Of a stretch of DNA of 6,304 nt, positions 1-6,082 are shown one piece after another (position 1 is the first letter of the stretch; every line of letters begins with the position of its first letter). The notes beneath the pieces were generated by a model. It ran no database searches and was not told the origin of the DNA. It worked only from the letters and a program-made list of their open reading frames with translations. The position numbers and the translations under genes are program-made. Location: contig CANMPY010000119.1 of NCBI GenBank assembly GCA_947499775.1, forward strand, positions 1 to 6,304. Reading direction: 5' to 3'. The DNA comes from Bacteroidota bacterium (GTDB taxonomy: Bacteria; Bacteroidota; Bacteroidia; NS11-12g; UBA9320).

Positions 1-512
1 ATGGCATTGGAATACGCTTTATTGTGCAATTTTACCCTTAATTTATCCATATGATCGTTGCATTGAACCATATATTTACTATCGGGATAATTATTAATAA
101 ATAATTGAAATTGTTTTATGGCGTTGTTAGTAATTGACTGATCGAGATAGGGTGGGTATGATTTATAAAATTCACATATACAATGCATAAATGCGCATTC
201 TTCAACACGTGAACTTGTAGTGTAAAGCTGTGCAAAATTGTCGAAATGATAACTCGCCAATAAATAATCGTGAAGCTTATAATGGCTGTAGGCTAACATA
301 TAATATATATCTTCAGCTTCTTTCTTTCCTTTGTATTGAGGGTATATTTCCTCCAGTAGGGGCTGCGCTTTAGCAAATTTAGCTTTATCATAAAACTTCT
401 TAGCGTATTCAAGTTTTTTTACCAAACTCCCTTTGCGCGACACATAGTTATAGCTCTCTTTGCAAGAGAACAATACTGACAAGACTAAAAAACACAGAAA
501 TACCTTTCGCAT
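1..512 (-). CDS. bamD: Outer membrane protein assembly factor BamD, lipoprotein (N-terminal 170 residues; 3' end lies beyond the left edge)
   Basis: BamD is a periplasm-facing outer-membrane lipoprotein of the BAM complex, which folds and inserts beta-barrel proteins. Reading the minus strand from the ATG at 512-510 gives an open frame to the edge. Residues 1-17 are a lipoprotein signal: M-R-K, a hydrophobic stretch, then the lipobox LFSC with the lipidated Cys17. TPR-like helical pairs follow at about 33-66, 67-100 and 103-146. The stretch LDQSITNNAIKQFQLFINNY (residues 123-142) is very typical of BamD. An in-frame ATG at 542 would add ten residues, but I prefer 512. It places the positively charged start and lipobox at normal spacing, and a good promoter overlaps the codons of the longer form. 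A stop lies in frame just upstream of 542. Bacteroidota BamD proteins are usually about 250-280 residues, so roughly a third is missing. In many Bacteroidota an rpoZ-like gene and coaBC follow bamD; they would lie outside this window. Confidence 0.9.
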   Translation of the reverse strand, partial: MRKVFLCFLVLSVLFSCKESYNYVSRKGSLVKKLEYAKKFYDKAKFAKAQPLLEEIYPQYKGKKEAEDIYYMLAYSHYKLHDYLLASYHFDNFAQLYTTSSRVEECAFMHCICEFYKSYPPYLDQSITNNAIKQFQLFINNYPDSKYMVQCNDHMDKLRVKLHNKAYSNA

Positions 513-520
513 CAAGCCCG

Positions 521-555
521 CAAATTTAATGAAAATATTCATTTTTATGGCAAAA
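521..555 (-). promoter_or_regulatory. Bacteroidota-type promoter of bamD (-33 TTTG, -7 TAAATTTG)
   Basis: On the minus strand TAAATTTG (528-521) matches the Bacteroidota -7 consensus TAnnTTTG exactly. TTTTG (555-551) lies upstream with 22 bases between the two boxes, close to the usual -33/-7 spacing. Only eight bases separate the -7 box from the ATG at 512, so the predicted leader is a few bases at most. The box overlaps codons of the possible longer bamD start at 542, which argues against that start. The match is seen directly; promoter activity is inferred. Confidence 0.6.
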
Positions 556-647
556 CGATATCAACTTAAAGTAAGTTACAGTGTTTATAGGTTTTTCATT
601 AAAGAAAAAGTGAATTGTTTTATGGTATGGCCTTTCAAAATTTAAAA

Positions 648-655
648 TAACTTTG
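648..655 (+). promoter_or_regulatory. Bacteroidota-type -7 promoter box for the ABC transporter gene
   Basis: TAACTTTG is an exact match to TAnnTTTG and lies 13 bases before the ATG at 669, giving a predicted leader of under ten bases. No convincing TTG stands at the expected -33 position; the nearest upstream TTG (615-617) is 30 bases away. This is therefore a -7-only prediction. Confidence 0.5.
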
Positions 656-668
656 CGCCACTAAAGTC

Positions 669-2504
669 ATGTCACGATTTAATTCAGCTGCTAAAATGGA
701 AGAAGACTTGCCAAAAGCAAGGTTTTCGAAAGAAAATATCCAAGACACTTTTTTTATTTTTTCCTTTGTTAAACCCTACCGAACCAAATTTATTATTGGC
801 CTATTTTTTTTGGCCATTACAAGTGGGCTTTCGTTGCTTTTTCCTACATTATTAGGCGATTTAATCAATATTGCTGTTCATGGAAAAGCCTCTAAATATT
901 TTGGATCAAGTTTGAAAAGTGTATTTACAGTATTAGGGTGTTTGATATTTAGCGTTTCTGTTTTGGCCTTGTTTCGCATCAAATGGTTTGCCGAAGTTGG
1001 CGAAAAAGCTGTAGCTGATATTCGTAAAAAATTGTATGAAAAAATAATATCCCTTCCGGTTGATTTTTTCTACCAAAACAGGGTGGGAGAGCTTATTAGC
1101 CGAATATCAAACGATCTTTCACAAATACAAGATACCATTAGTACCATCTTGTCTAATGTTATCCGACAAACTATTATTTTAATAGGAGGGGTTAGTTATG
1201 TTTTAATGGTTTTTCCTGATTTGGCCTTATGGTTTTTAAGTGTTGTGCCTGTAATTATTGCTTTTGCCTTTTATTTTGGAAAAAAAATAAAACAAAATGC
1301 ACGAAAAACACAAGATGCCTTAGCCAAAACATCTATTGTTTTGGAAGAATCGCTTCAGGGTATTAGCAGTGTAAAATCGTTTACAAATGAAAAATTTGAA
1401 ATTGCAAGGTATTCAAAAGGGCTGAAAGGGGTTGTAGATTTAGCTATTCGCAATGCAGGTTTTAGAGGGGCTTTTGCTGGAACAGTCATGTTTTTGATGT
1501 TTGGAGCTATTACGTTGGTGCTTTGGGTGGGATTAAACAAAGTTCAACTCGGATTAATGGAAATTGGAACACTTAATAAATTTGTATTTTTTAGCATGTT
1601 TATAGCTGGATCATTAGCTGGTTTTGCTGAAAATTACACCCAACTTCAAAAATCGATTGGGGCAACTCAAAGGGTAAAAGAAATATTAAATGAAATATCA
1701 GAAGTAGTTATTCATAAAGATGTAGAACCAAAAAAACCTGAATTTAAACATTCTATTGTGTTTAAAAATATTCAATTCGTGTATCCTTCAAGGCCTAATC
1801 AAACGGTAATAAATAACTTAGACTTAACTATCGAAAAAGGAAAGCAAATTGCAATTGTAGGCCCAAGTGGAATGGGGAAATCAACCATTGCAAGTTTACT
1901 TCTTAAGTTTTATGAACCAACAACTGGCTCAATTGAATTGGATGGCGTTAATATTAACTCATTTGACCCAACAGCATATCGCAAATTATTCGCCTTTGTT
2001 CCTCAAGAAATATTATTATTTGGCGGAAGTATCAAAGAAAATATTGCTTATGCAAAACCTATGGCTACCGATGACGAAATAATTTTGGCCGCTAAAACTG
2101 CCAATGCACATGAATTTATTAAAGGATTTAGTGAGGGCTACGAAACCTTAGTAGGAGATAGAGGTGTTAAGCTTTCAGGTGGGCAAAGGCAGCGTATAGC
2201 ATTGGCCCGTGCTGTGCTTAAAAATCCAGACATATTAATTTTAGATGAGGCCACAAGCAGTTTAGACAGCCATAGCGAACAATTGGTTCAAGATGCCTTA
2301 GAAAAATTGTTGCTAAATAGAACGTCAATTGTAATTGCTCATAGGCTCAGTACAATCAAAAACGCCGATTTAATTATTGTATTGGATCATGGAACAATAG
2401 CCGAAAAAGGCACTCACTTGCAATTAATGACTATAAAGAATGGAATATATAAAAATTATTATACCATTCAGGCTATGGAGAAGCGAGCTGAAATAGACGA
2501 ATAG
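669..2504 (+). CDS. ABCB/MsbA-type ABC exporter half-transporter (fused membrane and ATPase domains)
   Basis: This is a homodimerising inner-membrane exporter that couples ATP hydrolysis to outward movement or flipping of a hydrophobic substrate, such as a lipid, peptide or drug. The 611 residues have normal length and domain order. A type I exporter membrane domain spans about 39-320, with six predicted helices near 39-62, 82-105, 163-183, 187-204, 266-290 and 300-320. The nucleotide-binding domain covers about 362-600. All its motifs are intact: A-loop Tyr372, Walker A GPSGMGKST (398-406, Lys404), Q-loop Gln446, signature LSGGQ (502-506), Walker B ILILDE (522-527, catalytic Glu527), D-loop SSLD (530-533) and H-loop His558. 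The start at 669 follows a -7 box; Met10 is an alternative but less natural. It is divergent from bamD and stands alone. The substrate cannot be read from sequence. MsbA-like lipid export and multidrug export are both possible, so no gene symbol is given. Confidence 0.93.
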   Translation: MSRFNSAAKMEEDLPKARFSKENIQDTFFIFSFVKPYRTKFIIGLFFLAITSGLSLLFPTLLGDLINIAVHGKASKYFGSSLKSVFTVLGCLIFSVSVLALFRIKWFAEVGEKAVADIRKKLYEKIISLPVDFFYQNRVGELISRISNDLSQIQDTISTILSNVIRQTIILIGGVSYVLMVFPDLALWFLSVVPVIIAFAFYFGKKIKQNARKTQDALAKTSIVLEESLQGISSVKSFTNEKFEIARYSKGLKGVVDLAIRNAGFRGAFAGTVMFLMFGAITLVLWVGLNKVQLGLMEIGTLNKFVFFSMFIAGSLAGFAENYTQLQKSIGATQRVKEILNEISEVVIHKDVEPKKPEFKHSIVFKNIQFVYPSRPNQTVINNLDLTIEKGKQIAIVGPSGMGKSTIASLLLKFYEPTTGSIELDGVNINSFDPTAYRKLFAFVPQEILLFGGSIKENIAYAKPMATDDEIILAAKTANAHEFIKGFSEGYETLVGDRGVKLSGGQRQRIALARAVLKNPDILILDEATSSLDSHSEQLVQDALEKLLLNRTSIVIAHRLSTIKNADLIIVLDHGTIAEKGTHLQLMTIKNGIYKNYYTIQAMEKRAEIDE

Positions 2505-2539
2505 ATTATAAATTTGAATTTAATTTTTATAAAAAAATA
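2505..2539. terminator. AT-only inverted repeats between convergent genes, possible bidirectional terminator
   Basis: The 35-bp gap between the two facing stop codons contains two inverted repeats: TAAATT-TG-AATTTA (2509-2522) and the perfect palindrome TTTTTATAAAAA (2524-2535). T-runs occur on both strands. There are no G:C pairs in either stem, so hairpins would be weak. The convergent position is the main reason to suspect termination. Confidence 0.35.
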
Positions 2540-3253
2540 CTAGGGTAAACATTTCATGGTTTTGCGTTTGATACCAATACGCCCTTTGTCAATTATTTTT
2601 TGCAAATAATCGGGAGCATATGGAACTTTACATGATGTTTTACCCATAAAAACAGTAAGTTTCCCATTCGCTTTAGCCACAGCCATTGCATCAATAGTAA
2701 GTTCAGCAACGCTTGTTCCTAATGAAATAACAAATCCATTCATAGCGTACTTAACGCTGTTTTGTTCGTGGGCTATCGTTTTATTAACACGTTCCAAAAG
2801 CTTTTTATATACGTTTAAATTCAATTCATGGTCAGGTTTCATGGTTACCCATGCTGATAAGGTATTCCATCCCGAACATGCAATTAATTCGCTTTCTGAA
2901 TCAATCCAAGTTAAAGCCATTTCTTCTCCAAAAATACTTTCAGAAGCTACCCAAGGAACGGTACAATTCGAAATTAATGACCAACCTGAATTTTCAACCC
3001 ATTTTTGAATTTCGCCTTTAGTCATTTTGTTTCCATCGGCAATCAACCCAGCCAAATATTTAGCATCCGATATACCCGAATCGAACAGTTGCAAAGCGAG
3101 CAACTGATTATGCTTTATTTTCTTAATAATGGCCTTCATATCGCCAATGCGAACACCCCAAACGGGTTCGATAGCGCCATGATTTAATAACGTATTTTTA
3201 ATTCCCGGATCGCTTAATACTTTTAATTCCGATAATACGTCTTCTAAATTCAT
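2540..3253 (-). CDS. DNA alkylation repair family protein (AlkD-like, HEAT-like repeats)
   Basis: The 237-residue protein belongs by recognition to the DNA alkylation repair family (PF08713 type). Its members are all-helical HEAT-like solenoids; characterised relatives such as AlkD excise alkylated bases. Family landmarks are GVRIGDMKAIIKKI (33-46), the DAKYLAGLIADGNKMT stretch (63-78), a GW pair (128-129), MNGFVISLGT (171-180), and a conserved end with MGKTSCKVPYAPDYLQKI (203-220) followed by the basic tail GRIGIKRKTMKC. Length is normal for this Bacteroidota subfamily. No signal peptide or membrane segment is visible, so it should be cytoplasmic. I cannot confidently align the catalytic Asp and Trp residues of Bacillus AlkD, so glycosylase activity is unproven. 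The start at 3253 begins the conserved N-terminus and leaves 61 bp to the divergent DinB-family gene. Its 3' end faces the ABC transporter. Confidence 0.85.
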   Translation of the reverse strand: MNLEDVLSELKVLSDPGIKNTLLNHGAIEPVWGVRIGDMKAIIKKIKHNQLLALQLFDSGISDAKYLAGLIADGNKMTKGEIQKWVENSGWSLISNCTVPWVASESIFGEEMALTWIDSESELIACSGWNTLSAWVTMKPDHELNLNVYKKLLERVNKTIAHEQNSVKYAMNGFVISLGTSVAELTIDAMAVAKANGKLTVFMGKTSCKVPYAPDYLQKIIDKGRIGIKRKTMKCLP

Positions 3254-3257
3254 TCTG

Positions 3258-3289
3258 CAATTACATTAAAATTCATTTAAAATTCAAAA
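3258..3289 (-). promoter_or_regulatory. Weak candidate promoter for the alkylation repair gene
   Basis: On the minus strand TTTTG (3289-3285) is followed after 19 bases by TGTAATTG (3265-3258), which matches six of eight positions of TAnnTTTG in form but not the critical A. The box ends four bases before the ATG at 3253. The spacing is good and the -7 element is poor, so this is tentative. Confidence 0.3.
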
Positions 3290-3299
3290 CATAATTTTA

Positions 3300-3307
3300 T
3301 AGGTTTG
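3300..3307 (+). promoter_or_regulatory. Bacteroidota-type -7 promoter box for the DinB-family gene
   Basis: TAGGTTTG matches TAnnTTTG exactly and lies only seven bases before the ATG at 3315, so the transcript should be nearly leaderless. A weak -33 candidate, TTTA (3276-3279), stands 20 bases upstream. Within the 61-bp divergent gap this element and the opposing promoter candidate are almost interleaved, so the two genes could influence each other's transcription. Confidence 0.5.
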
Positions 3308-3314
3308 TATCCTA

Positions 3315-3788
3315 ATGGATTTAATAAAACAGCTTCTCGATAATTCTATTGAACTAACTCAATTTTTGCAGCGCTTAACAGATGAACAAGTAAACAATAA
3401 GCAATCAAGCGATAAGTGGAGTATTATAGATTGCATGGAGCATGTATTTATTACTGAAAAAGGCATTTATAAGCTACTAACACAACCTCTTTTATTTAAT
3501 GATACTCCAAGTGTGGGTTTGGGTAGAATAGATGAATTTAGAAAAGGGAAATTTATGGCCCCTGAATTTACCGTTCCAAAAGGGAGATATAAATCGTTAG
3601 ATGCTTTATTAGTTGATTTCTTGCAGCAGAGAATGCGCATTACACATTTTTGTATTTCAGAGGATGCGTTTGCCGAAATAGTAACCTATCCACATCCAAT
3701 AATAGGCCCGCTATCGAAAAAGGAATGGGTTATTTTCATGCGCGAACATGCCTACAAGCACTTATTACAAATGAAAAATTTAGTTTAG
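3315..3788 (+). CDS. DinB-superfamily protein (DinB_2-like four-helix metal-binding fold)
   Basis: The 157-residue protein has the size and pattern of the DinB/YfiT superfamily, whose members are cytoplasmic four-helix bundles that usually bind a divalent metal through three histidines. Here the triad is visible: His43 in MEHVF after the typical KWSIIDCMEH stretch, and His145 plus His149 in the C-terminal REHAYKHLLQM helix. No signal peptide or membrane helix is present. Some relatives are thiol-dependent S-transferases (for example bacillithiol or mycothiol users) and some are damage-inducible, but this subgroup has no known reaction that I can assign. This DinB is unrelated to DNA polymerase IV, which shares the name. 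The start at 3315 follows directly on a -7 box. It diverges from the alkylation repair gene and is followed by an AT-only palindrome before the next promoter, so it is probably monocistronic. Confidence 0.85.
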   Translation: MDLIKQLLDNSIELTQFLQRLTDEQVNNKQSSDKWSIIDCMEHVFITEKGIYKLLTQPLLFNDTPSVGLGRIDEFRKGKFMAPEFTVPKGRYKSLDALLVDFLQQRMRITHFCISEDAFAEIVTYPHPIIGPLSKKEWVIFMREHAYKHLLQMKNLV

Positions 3789-3791
3789 GCC

Positions 3792-3809
3792 ATTTTTTTA
3801 TAAAAAAAT
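3792..3809. terminator. Perfect 18-bp AT-only palindrome downstream of the DinB-family gene, possible terminator
   Basis: ATTTTTTTATAAAAAAAT begins three bases after the TAG at 3786-3788 and is an exact palindrome. Its position suggests a role in ending the DinB-family transcript before the promoter at 3890. It lacks a G:C stem, so it is not a classical intrinsic terminator. A 15-bp core of it recurs at 2524-2538 after the ABC transporter gene. Confidence 0.35.
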
Positions 3810-3889
3810 TTAGAAAACTCCTTAATCAATTCACAATAAAGCTCACTTTAAGTCGTCATTATTGCGCTTTACTCCTCAATCTTTTTTCT

Positions 3890-3897
3890 TATTTTTG
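3890..3897 (+). promoter_or_regulatory. Bacteroidota-type -7 promoter box for the oxoamine synthase gene
   Basis: TATTTTTG matches TAnnTTTG exactly, 19 bases before the ATG at 3917. For the -33 box, TTG at 3862-3864 leaves a rather long 25-base spacer, while TTTA at 3868-3871 leaves 18. The box lies downstream of an in-frame ATG at 3650 inside the DinB-family gene and so supports 3917 as the true start. It would drive this gene and the HhH gene behind it. Confidence 0.5.
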
Positions 3898-3916
3898 CTG
3901 CTATTATTTTAATAGA

Positions 3917-5161
3917 ATGGATTTATTTGAGAAACGAATTAATAATATGGGGCCATTAGGCAGCCATGCAAAAGAAGCACATGGATATTATACCTTCCCA
4001 AAACTTGAAGGTGAAATTTCACCGAATATGAATTTTAGGGGAAGTTCAAAATTAGTTTGGAGTTTGAACAATTATTTAGGACTTGCTAATCATCCTGAAG
4101 TTAGAAAAGCGGATACTGAAGCAACCCTAGAATATGGCTTAGCCTACCCAATGGGGGCAAGGATGATGAGTGGAAATAGTACAATCCACGAACAACTTGA
4201 ATCTGAATTGGCGGCCTTTGTTTCAAAGGAAGATTGTATATTAATAAATTTTGGATACCAGGGAATTCTTTCAGCAATTGATGCATTGGTTGATAGGCAT
4301 GATGTAATTGTATATGATGCCGAATCGCATGCATGCATTGTTGATGGCGTTCGCTTGCATCAAGGTAAGCGTTTTGTTTACCCACACAATAACTTAGAAA
4401 ACCTTGAAAAACAATTGCAACGCGCCACAAATCTTGTAAACGGTACTCCAGGTGCGATTCTCGTTATTACCGAAGGTGTATTTGGGATGAGCGGCAATCA
4501 AGGAAGTTTAAAAGAAATTATTGAACTTAAGAAAAAATATAATTTTAAGCTTTTGGTCGACGATGCACATGGGTTTGGTACAATGGGTAAAACCGGTGCA
4601 GGAACAGGTGAGGAGCAAGGATGTCAGGATGGAATAGATTTGTATTTTTCTACTTTTGCAAAGTCAATGGCTAGTATAGGTGCTTTTATTGGTGGCAACA
4701 AAACTATAATTGATTATTTGCGCTACAACATGCGTAGTCAGATATACGCTAAATCATTGCCAATGCCGCTGGTTATTGGCGCTATTAAAAGATTGGAATT
4801 GTTGCGTACTAATCCCGAGTTGAAAGATAACTTATGGAAAATTGTAAATGCATTGCAAGGCGGATTGCGCCAAGCAGGTTTTAATATTGGTACAACTCAG
4901 AGCCCGGTAACCCCTGTTTTATTATCGGGTAGCGTTGGAGAAGCAACCCACCTTACACTAGATTTGCGTGAAAACTACAATATTTTTTGTTCTATTGTAA
5001 TGTACCCTGTTGTGCCAAAAGGAATAATAATGCTTCGTTTAATACCTACAGCGGTTCATAGTTTAGAGGAGGTTACTCGAACAATTCAAGCATTTAAAGA
5101 GATTAAAGTAAAATTAGAGGCTGGTCAATATAATTTTCAAGAATTAGCAAGTTTTAATTAG
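3917..5161 (+). CDS. PLP-dependent alpha-oxoamine synthase (serine palmitoyltransferase / BioF / Kbl family)
   Basis: This fold-type I PLP enzyme family condenses an amino acid with an acyl thioester, releasing CO2 in most members. The 414 residues match the family in length. Landmarks are NNYLGLANHPEV (51-62), GARMMSGNSTIHEQLE (80-95), His138 in ESHAC (expected to stack on the cofactor), VDDAHGFG (214-221, Asp215 for the PLP ring nitrogen and His218), the PLP-binding Lys249 in STFAKSMASIGAF, and Arg374 in MLRLIPTAVHS for the substrate carboxylate. All are intact. The start at 3917 is chosen because MDLFEKRINNMGPLGSHA resembles the usual N-terminus of this Bacteroidota group, and a -7 box precedes it. 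The frame runs open back to 3650, but that part only overlaps the DinB-family gene out of frame. Possible products are 3-ketosphinganine (serine substrate), a capnine or sulfonolipid precursor (cysteate), 2-amino-3-ketobutyrate (glycine) or the biotin precursor. No biotin gene or threonine dehydrogenase is adjacent. The family is secure; the substrate is not. Confidence 0.9.
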   Translation: MDLFEKRINNMGPLGSHAKEAHGYYTFPKLEGEISPNMNFRGSSKLVWSLNNYLGLANHPEVRKADTEATLEYGLAYPMGARMMSGNSTIHEQLESELAAFVSKEDCILINFGYQGILSAIDALVDRHDVIVYDAESHACIVDGVRLHQGKRFVYPHNNLENLEKQLQRATNLVNGTPGAILVITEGVFGMSGNQGSLKEIIELKKKYNFKLLVDDAHGFGTMGKTGAGTGEEQGCQDGIDLYFSTFAKSMASIGAFIGGNKTIIDYLRYNMRSQIYAKSLPMPLVIGAIKRLELLRTNPELKDNLWKIVNALQGGLRQAGFNIGTTQSPVTPVLLSGSVGEATHLTLDLRENYNIFCSIVMYPVVPKGIIMLRLIPTAVHSLEEVTRTIQAFKEIKVKLEAGQYNFQELASFN

Positions 5162-5179
5162 AATTAACGATGAACTGAT

Positions 5180-6082
5180 ATGTCATCGTTTACTCAATTT
5201 TTTAACTCACATTTAAACTTCACCACCCGTGAAAAAGCGGGAATTATAGGGCTATTAATTCTAATGGCCCTATTTTATTTTCTGCCCAAATTCCTATTTA
5301 AAGAACACGATTATTCCAAAGAATTAAAAGCTTTCGAAAAGGAAATTGCTCAGCTTGATAGCAGTAGTCTTGAAATGCCAAGTAATAATGGTAGTCAAAA
5401 GTTTAGCAAAAATGTAAAATCGTGGAAACCCTTTTATTTTGATCCAAACACAGTTGACTTCCATCGACTAGAAAATTTTGGATTCCCACCTTATTTAATA
5501 GCACGCATTACTAAATATAGGTTAGCAGGCGCTAAATTTTATAAAAAAGAAGATTTGTTAAAGGTATATGGCCTTAACAAAGACCTCTATATATTAATTG
5601 AACCCTTTATGGTTTTTGAAAAGCCTTTGAATCGTACAATACATCATGATACTAGCAGAAAAAACCATTCAAATTCTAAAACCATTCGATTAGTAGATTT
5701 AAATACAGCAGATTCTTTAGCCTTGATTGAAATAAATGGAATTGGCCCTTACCTAAGTTCAAAAATTTTAGCCTACAGAAACGCTTTGAGGGGATTTGTA
5801 TCTATTGATCAACTGTATGAAATATATACCATTAAGCCCGATCAAATTGAACGTATAAAAATGTATATCACTATAGATAAAAATAGAATTAAACGTTTAA
5901 ATGTTAATACGGCCGATTATTCGGAGCTTAATAGTCATCCTTATCTTTCGAGCAAAGAGGCTAATGCAATTATTAATTACCGAAAGCAACATGGCAATTA
6001 TACATCGAATTTGGATTTAGAAAAGGTGATTGTATTAAGCAAAGAATCATTGCGAAAACTCGAAATGTATCTGGCATTTTAA
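5180..6082 (+). CDS. Membrane-anchored protein with three tandem helix-hairpin-helix (ComEA-like) modules
   Basis: The 300-residue protein has one N-terminal hydrophobic helix at about 20-36, a low-complexity linker (about 55-82), then three HhH modules at about 87-144, 172-232 and 240-299. Each module opens with a similar phrase: FDPNTVDFHRL, VDLNTADSLAL and LNVNTADYSEL. Module 2 keeps the canonical hairpin GIGPYLSSKIL (187-197). Module 1 has GFPPYLIARI in its place. Module 3 lacks the Gly-x-Gly but repeats PYLSSK. HhH motifs bind DNA backbones non-specifically, as in the uptake protein ComEA. The single helix suggests membrane tethering, but flanking charges do not settle which side the modules face. 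The start lies 18 bp behind the oxoamine synthase stop with no promoter box between, so the two are probably one operon. Proteins of this layout are common in Bacteroidota without a known function. The gene is intact. Confidence 0.85.
   Translation: MSSFTQFFNSHLNFTTREKAGIIGLLILMALFYFLPKFLFKEHDYSKELKAFEKEIAQLDSSSLEMPSNNGSQKFSKNVKSWKPFYFDPNTVDFHRLENFGFPPYLIARITKYRLAGAKFYKKEDLLKVYGLNKDLYILIEPFMVFEKPLNRTIHHDTSRKNHSNSKTIRLVDLNTADSLALIEINGIGPYLSSKILAYRNALRGFVSIDQLYEIYTIKPDQIERIKMYITIDKNRIKRLNVNTADYSELNSHPYLSSKEANAIINYRKQHGNYTSNLDLEKVIVLSKESLRKLEMYLAF

Noticed and set aside
460..645. Plus-strand 61-codon open frame near the left edge
   Set aside because: It lies antisense to the start of bamD and its promoter region, which are strongly supported on the other strand; the translation resembles nothing and ends just before the -7 box of the ABC transporter gene.
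1355..2082. Short frames inside the ABC transporter gene (minus 1355-1540 and plus 1867-2082)
   Set aside because: Both are shadows of a well-supported gene with every ABC motif intact; neither has a promoter box or recognisable protein.
3005..3187. Plus-strand 60-codon frame within the alkylation repair gene
   Set aside because: It is antisense to a conserved coding region and has no promoter or family resemblance.
3315..3788. Reading the DinB-family gene as DNA polymerase IV
   Set aside because: Only the name is shared. The 157-residue protein has the three-histidine four-helix pattern and none of the length or motifs of a Y-family polymerase.
3650..3916. 89-codon upstream extension of the oxoamine synthase frame
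   Set aside because: The extension overlaps the DinB-family gene in another frame, then crosses the AT-only palindrome and the -7 box at 3890-3897. Its residues do not resemble the family, whose usual N-terminus begins at 3917.
4101..4430. Minus-strand frames of 109 and 64 codons within the oxoamine synthase gene
   Set aside because: They lie opposite conserved catalytic segments of the real gene; their translations look like reverse-strand shadows.
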